DNA of 23,312 nucleotides, taken from Butyrivibrio sp. GTDB taxonomy: Bacteria; Bacillota_A; Clostridia; Lachnospirales; Lachnospiraceae. The stretch is taken from assembly GCF_024699075.1 (NCBI RefSeq), contig NZ_JAILQF010000082.1, positions 1 to 23,312 on the forward strand, in the 5' to 3' direction. Positions within the stretch are counted from its first letter, which is position 1, and each line of letters opens with the position of its first letter. The translations under genes were made by a program, and so were the position numbers. The notes under the pieces are model-generated. The model did no database searches. It was given only the letters and a program-made list of their open reading frames with translations, and had not been told where the DNA came from. Below are positions 1 through 8,140 of this stretch, piece after piece.

Positions 1-630
1 CTTTCAGATGATCAGCTTACACTTGTATATGACTATCTTAAAAAGCATGGAATAGGAATCGGCACACCAGCTGATCCTGAAGATTTTCTTTCAGATGAAG
101 AGCATAATTATCTTAAAGACTACGAAGAGTCACTCTCAGAACTTCCTGAAGTATCAGATAGTGAGAAAATAGGTATCACTATTTCTGCCATGTCAGGAGA
201 TAAGTCAGCTCAGAACCGTCTTATAGAGATCTATCTTCCTTCAGTACCTGATATTGCCAAGATGTATGTAGATCAGGGCGTATATATTGAAGATCTTATA
301 GGAGAAGGTAATCTTGTACTTACGTCAGGTGTTACCATGCTCGGAGCTATAGAAAAGCCTGAAGAAGCTGAAAGCTTCCTTACAAAAATGATAATGGATG
401 CCATGGAAGAACTCATATCAGACAGTCTTGATGAGGATGCAAGAGGCCAGAAGGCAGTTAAGCATGTTCAGAAAGTTGCAGATAAGGCTAAAGAACTTGC
501 CAAAGAGCTTCGTAGAAGTGTCACAGTTGATGAGCTCGCAAACGAGAGTGGACTTAGCGTTGACGAGATAATTGAAGCTATCCGCATGACAGGCAATAAT
601 ATAGAAGACATAGATTATACAGAAGATTAA
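1..630 (+). CDS. Sigma-70-like protein, 5'-truncated by window edge
   Basis: The frame is open from base 1, so the first in-frame ATG at 190 is probably internal; 209 codons are visible before the TAA. The residues around IEIYLPSVPDIAKMYVDQG followed by DLIGEGNLVL resemble sigma-70 region 2.1-2.2, and the C-terminal KELRRSVTVDELANESGLSV resembles sigma region 3 (a helix-turn-helix-like core-binding segment). I see no aromatic-rich region 2.3/2.4 and no region 4 DNA-binding helix before the stop, so it may be a degenerate or regulatory sigma-like protein rather than a promoter-recognising factor. The upstream visible part (LSDDQLTLVYDYLKKHGIGI) is acidic and not recognised. What the missing N-terminus holds is unknown. 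The sigma-like call is moderately sure; its role is not known. Confidence 0.6.
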   Translation, partial: LSDDQLTLVYDYLKKHGIGIGTPADPEDFLSDEEHNYLKDYEESLSELPEVSDSEKIGITISAMSGDKSAQNRLIEIYLPSVPDIAKMYVDQGVYIEDLIGEGNLVLTSGVTMLGAIEKPEEAESFLTKMIMDAMEELISDSLDEDARGQKAVKHVQKVADKAKELAKELRRSVTVDELANESGLSVDEIIEAIRMTGNNIEDIDYTED

Positions 631-714
631 GTTAATACCATATATTTTGATCATATTTTTCCAATATTTGAATAAGCTTGGATTTATTATTATCAGTTGG
701 ACCAGGGGTAAGAC

Positions 715-2469
715 ATGAAGCAGTTTCTATATGAAATAACAAATAGCACAAGAGAAGAAAATACCTTTTCAGAAGCAGTGAAATTTGCTCAAGCACACCC
801 GGATTATCAGATACTTGCTCATATTTACTATGGTTTACCACAACTGGATAAATCAATGGAAATGGTATCATATCTCAAAGAACTGTTTCCGGGAGTAAAG
901 GTTGCAGGTTCAAGCTCCTGTGGTGAGATAAGGAATGGACAGCTTACAAAAAGGTCTATCCAGCTATCAATTTCTTTTTTTGAAAAAACCAGAATTGAAA
1001 CAATTATATATGACTGTCGCGATAAGAGCGAATATGATAATGGAATCCTGATGAAGGAAAAAACTGACTCTACGCCTTTTGTAAAAGCAGTAGAAGTAAT
1101 TCAGGCAACTCATTCAGGGCTTCATGTGCAGAAGTTTTTTGATGCTCTTGAGCAGTGTGATGAATCCGTAGCCATATTTGGCGCTGCTGCCGGTAAATAC
1201 GAAGATACCAGCGATACTTTTGTATTCAATGAAGAAGGTATATCGATGTATGGTATCCTTTGCGTTATATACAGCGGCAAGGATTTTCACATAAGTACAG
1301 CTTATGCACTTGGCTGGAAAGAGCTTGGTCATTCCATGACAGTTACAAAAGCTGAATCTGATAAGCTATTTGAACTTGATGGTGAACCGGCTTTTAATGT
1401 ATACAAGAAGTATTTAAAGATTCAGAATGATGAATCTTTTTCTGGAAATGCCCTTGAATTTCCACTTATGCATAAAGAGTACGGCATTGATGTAGCAAGA
1501 ATATCCTTGAAGTGTTCTAAGGAAGGAACCCTACTTCTTGGTGGAGAACTAAGAAATGGTGATATTGTAAGGCTTGGTTATGGAGACCCTGTAGCTATTC
1601 TTGATGCTGTATACGAGGCACAGGACAAGATAAGACTCTTTCAGCCTCAGGCAATCTGGATATATTCATGTATGACCAGAATGAGCTTCTGGGGAGATGA
1701 CATTAATAGTGAGATTCTTCCATTTGACAAGGTTGCTCATACATCCGGCTTTTACACCTTTGGTGAATACGTCAGAATTGGCAAAAAAGTATATATTCAT
1801 AATGCTACTCTTATAGCTATAGGAATGAGAGAGAATGCACCTGTAGGTCTTCCTACCATGGCACTCCCAAGACTTATGGAAAAGAAGATGAGTGGTGAGA
1901 TATCCATGGTTGAGCGTCTTGTAAGTTTCATTCAGGCTACAACAGGTGAGCTTGAAAAACTAAACCATGCTCTTGCCAAAAAAGCTCTGACCGATGAGCT
2001 TACCAGGATGTATAACAGGCGCAGAATAGAAGAAGTCATGGAAGATTTCATGCTTGAAAGTAAGAAAAATCAGGAACCTATAATTGTATTTCTACTGGAT
2101 ATTGATTACTTCAAGCAGGTTAATGATAATTATGGCCATGATATTGGAGATATGGTTCTTAGGAAAGTTGCAGCTATTCTTAATGATCATATGAATGATG
2201 ACTGCATATCAGGCAGATGGGGCGGTGAGGAATTTATGATAGTAGCCCGCCATATCACAAGAACAATGGCCTTTGATCTTGCCGAAAGTATAAGAAGTGA
2301 TATTTCCAAAGAAAATTATGACCCGGTTCCTTCACTTACTGTATCTATAGGAATTGCCAGAATGTCACTTACAGATGATGTGCTCGATCTTTACAAAAAG
2401 GTTGATAAAGCGCTTTATCATGCCAAAAAAGCAGGACGAGACTGCATATATTTTGGAACAGAAGACTAA
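715..2469 (+). CDS. FIST sensor domain - GGDEF diguanylate cyclase
   Basis: 584 residues. The first ~380 residues match the FIST_N/FIST_C layout (small-ligand sensing, proposed for amino acids): YYGLPQLDKSMEMVSYLKELFPG and VAGSSSCGEI near the start, then FIST_C around 215-370. A short helical linker (about 385-425) leads to a GGDEF domain starting at ALTDELTRMYNRRR. The active-site motif is GGEEF at residues 503-507, with the metal/substrate stretch LLDIDYFKQVNDNYGH upstream, so it should make c-di-GMP from two GTP. The RxxD inhibitory site expected just before GGEEF reads NDDC, so product inhibition through that site is probably absent. No EAL domain and no membrane segment: likely cytosolic. 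AGGGG at 704-708 supports the ATG. A strong terminator follows, and a c-di-GMP riboswitch lies just downstream. Confidence 0.92.
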   Translation: MKQFLYEITNSTREENTFSEAVKFAQAHPDYQILAHIYYGLPQLDKSMEMVSYLKELFPGVKVAGSSSCGEIRNGQLTKRSIQLSISFFEKTRIETIIYDCRDKSEYDNGILMKEKTDSTPFVKAVEVIQATHSGLHVQKFFDALEQCDESVAIFGAAAGKYEDTSDTFVFNEEGISMYGILCVIYSGKDFHISTAYALGWKELGHSMTVTKAESDKLFELDGEPAFNVYKKYLKIQNDESFSGNALEFPLMHKEYGIDVARISLKCSKEGTLLLGGELRNGDIVRLGYGDPVAILDAVYEAQDKIRLFQPQAIWIYSCMTRMSFWGDDINSEILPFDKVAHTSGFYTFGEYVRIGKKVYIHNATLIAIGMRENAPVGLPTMALPRLMEKKMSGEISMVERLVSFIQATTGELEKLNHALAKKALTDELTRMYNRRRIEEVMEDFMLESKKNQEPIIVFLLDIDYFKQVNDNYGHDIGDMVLRKVAAILNDHMNDDCISGRWGGEEFMIVARHITRTMAFDLAESIRSDISKENYDPVPSLTVSIGIARMSLTDDVLDLYKKVDKALYHAKKAGRDCIYFGTED

Positions 2470-2484
2470 GTAATTAAATATAAG

Positions 2485-2534
2485 AAAAGCCTTATTTTAT
2501 GGGAATACTCGGAAACCAATAAAATAAGGCTTTT
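2485..2534 (+). terminator. Intrinsic terminator after FIST-GGDEF gene
   Basis: A perfect 16-bp inverted repeat (2485-2500 with 2519-2534) encloses an 18-nt loop. The 5' arm begins AAAAGCC and the 3' arm ends GGCTTTT, followed by AATTTTTG. It sits 15 nt after the TAA and separates the cyclase gene from the riboswitch-controlled unit. Confidence 0.85.
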
Positions 2535-2597
2535 AATTTTTGTAAAAAATTCACAATAAAAAAAGTGCGTAAATTTCACGTTTTTAAAAATTAGCCC

Positions 2598-2626
2598 TTG
2601 CATTTTCAAAAATAATCTGTTATATT
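2598..2626 (+). promoter_or_regulatory. Sigma-A-type promoter for the c-di-GMP riboswitch leader
   Basis: TTGCAT (2598-2603), a 17-nt spacer, then TATATT (2621-2626). Transcription would start near 2633, about 23 nt before the aptamer core, where a riboswitch leader should begin. It lies past the upstream terminator, so the sensor kinase gene has its own promoter. Confidence 0.6.
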
Positions 2627-2655
2627 TTACTACGTTGAATCCACGAGATAATCTT

Positions 2656-2717
2656 AGCAAAATAAGCGAAAGCTTATGACGCAAAGCTATAGGGCCTTTA
2701 AAATGGCAGCCAGTTGC
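2656..2717 (+). promoter_or_regulatory. c-di-GMP-I (GEMM-I) riboswitch aptamer
   Basis: The core carries the family signatures in order: AGCAAA, a six-pair hairpin ATAAGC-GAAA-GCTTAT (2662-2677) with the GNRA tetraloop, GACGCAAAGCTATAGGG (the tetraloop-receptor side), and GGCAGCCAG-TTGC closing the second helix. The second helix is short: GCC (2694-2696) pairs with GGC across an 8-nt AU-rich loop, where many members have a longer hairpin. An intrinsic terminator follows at 2736-2763, so control is probably by transcription termination. Whether ligand turns the gene on or off cannot be read by eye, since I found no clear anti-terminator. The regulated gene is the sensor hybrid kinase downstream. 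Confidence 0.9.
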
Positions 2718-2735
2718 ACTGTACTTAAATCTTTT

Positions 2736-2763
2736 ACCGTCTGCTTGATGCAGGCGGTTTTTT
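2736..2763 (+). terminator. Riboswitch expression-platform terminator
   Basis: ACCGTCTGC (2736-2744), loop TTGAT, GCAGGCGGT (2750-2758): nine pairs with one G-U, running into six T. It starts 18 nt after the aptamer core, the usual position for a c-di-GMP-I expression platform. Confidence 0.85.
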
Positions 2764-2772
2764 ATTATCTTT

Positions 2773-2889
2773 CTCTTGCCGTACTTTTCGATTATCCTAT
2801 TGTTATTACTTCTCTTGCCATACGTTTCGATTATCCTATTGTTATTACTTCTCTTGCCGTGTATTTCGATTATTCTAATGTTATGATTT
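2773..2889 (+). repeat. Three tandem 39-bp repeats in the kinase leader
   Basis: Units start at 2773, 2812 and 2851, each beginning CTCTTGCC and containing TTTCGATTAT. Units 1 and 2 are nearly identical; unit 3 is more diverged. The period is a multiple of three, so a frame running from inside the riboswitch (ATG 2676) reads a 13-residue repeat (FDYPIVITS), but that frame overlaps the aptamer and terminator and has no convincing ribosome site. The repeat lies between the terminator and the kinase start, within the read-through mRNA. Together with the terminators, promoter and aptamer it fills the 558-bp gap 2470-3027; nothing else was recognised there. Confidence 0.8.
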
Positions 2890-3027
2890 CTCTGTTTTTT
2901 CCGATATATTAATATGAATTATGCTGTTTTGATATAGGCTTACTTGATAAGCAATTTATGCATAGCTCATAACACATTTTTTAGCAGGAGTTTTGGATCA
3001 GTTTGGATATTATATTTAAAAGACTAT

Positions 3028-5973
3028 ATGAAAGCAAATAATAAATTACGAGGATCTAAGCTGTATAACTCCATAATTTATTGTCTGGCAGTTATGTTCA
3101 TAACTGCATTGGTAATTGCGCCTTTTTGTAAATCTTTTTATTCATATGCAGCTACTGAAGATGTAAGCGATAATTCTGAAGCTTCCGGTAGAACTAATAT
3201 CTTTATAGGAGAAGAAGAGTCTACAGACCTTACCAATAATAAAGAAAGGAACAGTACAAGGGTTGTAAAAGTCGGATATTACATCATTGACGGCTTTATG
3301 ATGTTTGAAGAGCCTGATATATATTCTGGATATTGCTATGATTATCTACAAAAGATCCGTTCCTATACAGGATGGGAGTATGACTATATTGGCGATGATG
3401 AGAAGATAAACTTTGATGATCTCTATCAGATGACTGTAGATGGAGAAATTGATCTTATAGGCGGAATTACCTGGACAGAAGAAAGGGCTAAAAATCTCAT
3501 TTACAGTAATGTTCCAATTGAAATGGAATATACAACTATATATGTCAAAAAAGATGATGCTACCTATTCTGCAGGAAGTTATTCCAAATGGAACGGCATC
3601 AAAATTGGCCTAGTCAGAGGAACTAATTATGTTTCCAACATCAAGGATTTTGCAAATTCTAATTATTTTACCTATAAAGCAAATTATTATGATACGGATG
3701 AAGAAATGGTTGAAGCTCTTAATAATGGTGAGATAGACGCATTTGTAAGTGGTAGCTCTCACAATTTTTCAGATGTATCAATTCTTGCCCAGTTTAATCC
3801 AAGTTACCTCTTTTTTGCTACAGGACTTGGCAATCAGGATCTGATGAATACGCTTAATCAGGCTCTTTCTCAGATTGAAACTGTGGATTCGGGTTTTAAG
3901 GAGTCCCTGAATTTCAAATATTATCAGGGGAATGGTGTAAGGAATATCAACTTTACATCAACTGAAAACTTGTATCTTAAATCAATAATTACTAATGAAA
4001 GAAAATTTGTTCTTCTTGCTAATCCCGACAACTGTCCATTATCCTACCTTGATGAAAATGGGAATCCCACAGGTATTCTTGTTGATATGGCCAAAGCTAT
4101 ACTTGATAGTATTGGCCTTTCTTATGAGTTTTACATCGTTGACACAAGGGAAAATTATATTCATGCAATTAATGACAGGAAAGCCGACATAATAATAGAT
4201 TACGCATCGGATTTTAGCAGATCTGAAAAAGAAGGCTATTATGAATGTAACACCTATTTCAATACCTCTTTAACTAATGTTCATCAGAAAAATTATAACG
4301 AATTTGATACAGTAATTAAAAGAGAAGGCGACGGTATTTTTAAAAACACCATTCTGGAGTATTTAAGCGGAACTGAAAACGTATTATTACTGGAATCTAT
4401 TGATGCAACCAAAGACTATATAGTTAATAATACTGGCGCATGCACACTTATGCCCACTGAAGTTGCCGGAGTTATGGTGAAGCAGGAAGAGACTAATGCC
4501 CTTATAGCAGATGAAATATCCTACAGGAATATTGATTATTGCTTTGCTGTAAACAGTGATTGTGGTAATTATCTCATAGGTATATTCAATAAAGCCTGTG
4601 AATCGTTTTCAACGATTGATAGCGCAGAGATCATCAGCGCCTATGATCCGGACAATTACAGGAATAATTCCTTTAAAGCCTTTATCTATGATAATCCGGT
4701 ATACGGATTCATGATAGTTATAGCCGGCGTTATCATTTTTTTCCTCCTTAATTTTATATATGTTGGCAAAAGAAACAGAAAACACGTTGAAAATCTTAAT
4801 AAACAGCTTACCATAGCCCTCGATGGAGAGAAAAAAGCTGCGGCAGCTAAGAAAAAGTTTTTTGATGATATGAGTCACGACATGAGGACTCCGTTAAATG
4901 GGATACTTGGACTTACAAGAAGCGTTATCAAAAATGGCGAATCCGTTATAGATAACCAGGATTATCTGCACAAAATAGAAGATAGTGCCAGCTATCTTGA
5001 ACTTCTTATAAATGATATCCTCGTAATGAGCACTTTGGGCAAAGTAGAATACGAGCTTGATCTTAAGACCGTGGATCCCGGCGAAGTATTTGAAAGCATT
5101 AAAAATGTTGCTCTATTATTTGCTCAGGAAAGAGATATACGAATAGTACTAAGAAGAAAAGAAATAGTAAACCTGCCTACAATCCTGGATTATAGCAGGC
5201 TTGAACAGGCTGTCCTTAATGTTATAGCCAATGCCGTCAAATTCTCACATGCAAACGGCACAGTGGAAATAGACCTTACAAGCAGAATGCTTGAAGATAA
5301 TAAGGTTGAATACACACTTAATATTCAGGATCATGGAATTGGAATGAGCAAGGAATTCCAGGAGTCTTTATTTGACGGACATTCCAAGGAAGACAGGGGC
5401 GAGATGACTGATCATGCAGGAGCAGGAATAGGCCTTTCTGTTGTTAAGAACATAGTAGAAAAAATGGACGGCAGAATTGAAATAAAGAGTAAAGAAAACC
5501 TTGGAACAATAGTAACACTTATCTTTGTATTTGAAGTAAATCCCGGCTCAATAGTAGAAGAGCTTCTTGATTCTAAATATGAAGAAGTCAGCCTAAAAGG
5601 AATCAATGTACTTTACTGCGAAGATAATGAACTTAATATGGACATAGTATGTGCAATACTTGAAAGCGAAGATGCGAACGTAGAAAAAGCCTGGAACGGA
5701 CAGGAAGGCCTTGATAAGTTTGTAAATTCACCTCCTAATACATATGACGCAATCCTTATGGATATTAGAATGCCAGTGATGGATGGACTAAGTGCTGCTA
5801 GTAAGATCAGAGAATCTCAGAAGGAAGATTCTAAGACAATACCGATAATAGCAGTATCTGCAAATGCATTTGAAGATGACAAAAAAGCTTCAAAAGAAGC
5901 GGGAATGAATGCGCATCTTTCAAAGCCTGTTGATCCTAAGATTCTTATAAATGAGCTGAAAAAATATATTTAA
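3028..5973 (+). CDS. Sensor hybrid histidine kinase with two solute-binding domains
   Basis: About 981 residues from ATG 3028. A longer frame from TTG 2944 adds 28 residues that look non-coding; neither start has a clear ribosome site at good spacing (AGGAG at 2986-2990 is far). An N-terminal hydrophobic stretch (residues ~15-33) is a signal or anchor. Two extracellular SBP_bac_3-type domains follow (about 75-310 and 325-560; DGEIDLIGGITWTEER is typical), then a membrane segment (VYGFMIVIAGVIIFFLLNFI). HisKA follows with the phospho-acceptor in SHDMRTPLNG (His617), then HATPase_c with NVIANAVKFSH, DHGIGMS and GAGIGLSVVK. The C-terminal receiver has LMDIRMPVMDG (Asp912) and the SKPVD lysine. 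No HPt or output domain is fused, so the phosphorelay partner is elsewhere. Small amino-acid-like ligands are plausible. The gene sits behind a c-di-GMP riboswitch. Confidence 0.93.
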   Translation: MKANNKLRGSKLYNSIIYCLAVMFITALVIAPFCKSFYSYAATEDVSDNSEASGRTNIFIGEEESTDLTNNKERNSTRVVKVGYYIIDGFMMFEEPDIYSGYCYDYLQKIRSYTGWEYDYIGDDEKINFDDLYQMTVDGEIDLIGGITWTEERAKNLIYSNVPIEMEYTTIYVKKDDATYSAGSYSKWNGIKIGLVRGTNYVSNIKDFANSNYFTYKANYYDTDEEMVEALNNGEIDAFVSGSSHNFSDVSILAQFNPSYLFFATGLGNQDLMNTLNQALSQIETVDSGFKESLNFKYYQGNGVRNINFTSTENLYLKSIITNERKFVLLANPDNCPLSYLDENGNPTGILVDMAKAILDSIGLSYEFYIVDTRENYIHAINDRKADIIIDYASDFSRSEKEGYYECNTYFNTSLTNVHQKNYNEFDTVIKREGDGIFKNTILEYLSGTENVLLLESIDATKDYIVNNTGACTLMPTEVAGVMVKQEETNALIADEISYRNIDYCFAVNSDCGNYLIGIFNKACESFSTIDSAEIISAYDPDNYRNNSFKAFIYDNPVYGFMIVIAGVIIFFLLNFIYVGKRNRKHVENLNKQLTIALDGEKKAAAAKKKFFDDMSHDMRTPLNGILGLTRSVIKNGESVIDNQDYLHKIEDSASYLELLINDILVMSTLGKVEYELDLKTVDPGEVFESIKNVALLFAQERDIRIVLRRKEIVNLPTILDYSRLEQAVLNVIANAVKFSHANGTVEIDLTSRMLEDNKVEYTLNIQDHGIGMSKEFQESLFDGHSKEDRGEMTDHAGAGIGLSVVKNIVEKMDGRIEIKSKENLGTIVTLIFVFEVNPGSIVEELLDSKYEEVSLKGINVLYCEDNELNMDIVCAILESEDANVEKAWNGQEGLDKFVNSPPNTYDAILMDIRMPVMDGLSAASKIRESQKEDSKTIPIIAVSANAFEDDKKASKEAGMNAHLSKPVDPKILINELKKYI

Positions 5974-7613
5974 TTCTTGATCTTATGTTTTTTGAGCCAT
6001 CTTATTATCATGAATCTAAGTATAAGGAATGCTGCAGATAAGGATGCTATAGCAAATCCCAAAAATCCAAGAAAAGGAATTCCAAAAAACTTAGGCTCCA
6101 TATCTGTAGTACAGATAATTGCAGAACCTATCAAAAGACCTGTTATACACATACCTATAACAAGGTTTCTTACGGATGTATATACAAGTTCAGCAAAAGG
6201 ACCTGAAATCTGAAGGCGAAGATTGGTCCTTGATTCGCCCTTTAAGTATTCTTTAAGAGCATCTGCTGCAAGACCTGGAAGTTCAATCCCCTTACTTGTG
6301 GATCTGTATAGTCTTTTTAGATTAGTCTTGATCTCAGCTTTAAAATCCACATCTTCAAGATAAGTTTCACCAACTCTTGAAGCAGCGATATCGAACATGT
6401 TGATATCAGGAGCAAGACTTACAAGATCACCTTCTATATGAGCAAGGCCTCTTGCAAGCATGGTAACACCATGAGGAAGAGCAAGATAGTTACTCTTCAT
6501 TATGTCCATAAGATCCTGCATTGCTTCAGGAATATTTACTGATCCCATGGAAAGAGCACCGTATTTATTAAGGAAATCGCGGAGATTTTCATATAGCTGA
6601 GCTCTGTCTACAGGACCAAACTCATCACATAGATCCATAACAGCACTTTCAAGCATTGATATATCACGAAGGGCAATGCTTTCTACGCCGCGTATCATGA
6701 TCCTTCTTTGTTGTTCAGTTAGTCTTCCCATCATACCCATATCAAGCCAGATGATCTTGCCATCCCTTATGCATATATTTCCGGGATGCGGATCTGCATG
6801 AAAAAAGCCATCTTCCATAACCTGCTTGATAAAGTTATTTACAAGCTTCTGACCTATTTCATGGCAGTCGTAGCCAAGTTCATTTAGCTTATCAATGGCA
6901 TTGATCGGTATGCCATCTATATATTCCATAACAAGAACACGATCAGTAGTATATTCTTTGTATAGTTCAGGAATACCTATATAAACAACATCTTTGTTGT
7001 TATGAGCAAATTCAGTAATGTTGGCTGCTTCCTTCAAGAAGTCCATTTCCTGCTGGGCAACAGTCCACATCTCATCAAGGACCATATCAAGGTCGACCAT
7101 GTTTTTAAGATCGCCGATCTTGGGCATAAGAGATACAAGGCGGTGAAGAAGACCTATATCACGAGCCATGATATCATATATACCCTTTCTTTGAACCTTG
7201 ATAACAACTTCATCTCCATTTAAAAGAACTGCCTTATGAACCTGGGCAATAGAAGCAGAGCCAAGAGGAGTTTCTTCAATAGAAGAAAGAATATCATTTA
7301 TGCTGCACATCCAGGACTTTTCAAGTACCTCCTTAACCTCACTAAAAGGCATAGGAGTTACGTCTGAAGTCAGATCCATAAGAGCATCACAATAGCGCTT
7401 GGGCAGGATATCTGAATGAAGAGACATGATCTGACCAAGCTTGACATATGTAGGTCCAAGCTCTTCTAGAATCGTACGAAGTTTTTCAGGGGATACACCG
7501 CGGGTAATATGATTCTTTTTAAGGACCTCGCGGATTTCTTTGAATCTGGAAGAATTATCGTTTGATCTGGTAGTGGTATTAGTATTAGTAGTATTGGTCT
7601 TAGCCATATCCAT
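5970..7613 (-). CDS. UbiB/AarF/ABC1-family atypical protein kinase-like protein
   Basis: 547 residues. Family motifs are present: KLGQ (58-61) in the N-terminal extension, an alanine/serine-rich nucleotide loop (PLGSASIAQVH, ~117-126), the VVIKVQ lysine (Lys139), MEYIDGIPI, catalytic HADPHPGN (272-279) and the LDMGMMGRL metal site (Asp291). Two hydrophobic helices at the C-terminus suggest membrane anchoring. Family members support ubiquinone biosynthesis in proteobacteria as ATPases/kinases; in Firmicutes without ubiquinone the role is unclear, possibly lipid or quinone handling. The second Met (start 7607) has better spacing from AGGA (7617-7620) than the first. The residues just after it are Thr/Asn-rich, low complexity. 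The phasin-like gene lies upstream on the same strand. Its stop overlaps that of the convergent kinase gene. Confidence 0.9.
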   Translation of the reverse strand: MDMAKTNTTNTNTTTRSNDNSSRFKEIREVLKKNHITRGVSPEKLRTILEELGPTYVKLGQIMSLHSDILPKRYCDALMDLTSDVTPMPFSEVKEVLEKSWMCSINDILSSIEETPLGSASIAQVHKAVLLNGDEVVIKVQRKGIYDIMARDIGLLHRLVSLMPKIGDLKNMVDLDMVLDEMWTVAQQEMDFLKEAANITEFAHNNKDVVYIGIPELYKEYTTDRVLVMEYIDGIPINAIDKLNELGYDCHEIGQKLVNNFIKQVMEDGFFHADPHPGNICIRDGKIIWLDMGMMGRLTEQQRRIMIRGVESIALRDISMLESAVMDLCDEFGPVDRAQLYENLRDFLNKYGALSMGSVNIPEAMQDLMDIMKSNYLALPHGVTMLARGLAHIEGDLVSLAPDINMFDIAASRVGETYLEDVDFKAEIKTNLKRLYRSTSKGIELPGLAADALKEYLKGESRTNLRLQISGPFAELVYTSVRNLVIGMCITGLLIGSAIICTTDMEPKFFGIPFLGFLGFAIASLSAAFLILRFMIIRWLKKHKIKN

Positions 7614-7633
7614 TCATCCTTGACTAAATAATT

Positions 7634-7685
7634 GCTGTATTTGAAGGCAGTTTAGACCATTCATCATGCTGCCGACAAATACAGC
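7634..7685 (-). promoter_or_regulatory. Nested hairpin in the leader of the UbiB-family gene
   Basis: An outer 10-bp perfect stem (7634-7643 with 7676-7685, GCTGTATTTG and its complement), a 2x2 internal loop, then an inner 5-bp stem (GGCAG 7646-7650 with CTGCC 7669-7673) around an 18-nt loop. On the minus strand it is followed by AATTATTTAG, not a U-run, and ends about 14 nt before the ribosome site, so it is more likely a 5'-leader structure or processing site than a terminator. The rest of 7614-7761 shows nothing recognisable. Confidence 0.5.
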
Positions 7686-7761
7686 GATAAAATAAAACTC
7701 TTGTCATCAGATCTTAGAAGATATCTATAGCACCTGTGTGACATAATAAGGTAATAGATGA

Positions 7762-8046
7762 TTATTTGTCTTTGAGAGCTTCTTTTAACTTATTAAGATC
7801 ATCGTCAGATAATGAACTTACAAAATCGTTCATATCCTTAGGAGCAGAGCTTCCGTCTTTATGCTCCTTATAGGTACGCTTTAATTCTTTGTTGAGCTCT
7901 TTGCCCTGTTCTACGGTGATCTCACCCTTTTCAACAAGGGTTCCCACCAGCTCATCAGCCTTTTCTGCTGTGAGAGCAACAGCACCTACACTTGCAAGAA
8001 GAAGCTTTTTGAGACCGTCTGTGATTGGATTTGTATTATCTGCCAT
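7762..8046 (-). CDS. Phasin-like small protein (COG3937-type)
   Basis: 94 residues. A short hydrophobic/amphipathic helix (LKKLLLASVGAVALTAEKA) is followed by the charged helical stretch DELVGTLVEKGEITVEQGKELNKELKR, the usual pattern of small Firmicute proteins annotated as phasin family or polyhydroxyalkanoate granule regulator. The C-terminus has a predicted helical tail (SLSDDDLNKLKEALKDK). AGGAGG lies a few bases before the ATG on the minus strand. It is followed, on the same strand, by the UbiB-family gene; this pairing is common in clostridia as far as I recall, which suggests a shared membrane-associated role. There is no sign of PHA synthesis in the window, so a storage-granule function should not be assumed. 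Confidence 0.75.
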   Translation of the reverse strand: MADNTNPITDGLKKLLLASVGAVALTAEKADELVGTLVEKGEITVEQGKELNKELKRTYKEHKDGSSAPKDMNDFVSSLSDDDLNKLKEALKDK

Positions 8047-8072
8047 GATGAATCCTCCTTATTGTGTTTGTT

Positions 8073-8133
8073 CCAAAAATATATATTTTGGATACTTATG
8101 TATATCAAAAACATCAATTTTGATGTATTGATA
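8073..8133 (-). other. Two AT-rich hairpins between dgkA and the phasin-like gene
   Basis: Hairpin one: TATCAA (8103-8108) and ACATCAA (8111-8117) pair with TTGATGT (8120-8126) and TTGATA (8128-8133), 13 pairs with a 2x1 internal loop. Hairpin two: CCAAAA (8073-8078) and TTTTGG (8086-8091) around ATATATA. On the minus strand the first lies just after the dgkA stop and could act as a weak terminator; the second lies just before the phasin-like ribosome site. Confidence 0.4.
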
Positions 8134-8140
8134 ACAAATA

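Noticed and set aside
2676..2912. 78-codon ORF containing a 13-residue repeat
   Set aside because: It starts inside the c-di-GMP aptamer, runs through the terminator and has no ribosome site; the repeat is explained as a DNA tandem repeat with a period divisible by three.
2944..3027. TTG start extending the hybrid kinase by 28 residues
   Set aside because: The extension does not look like protein, whereas the ATG at 3028 directly precedes a normal basic-then-hydrophobic signal segment.
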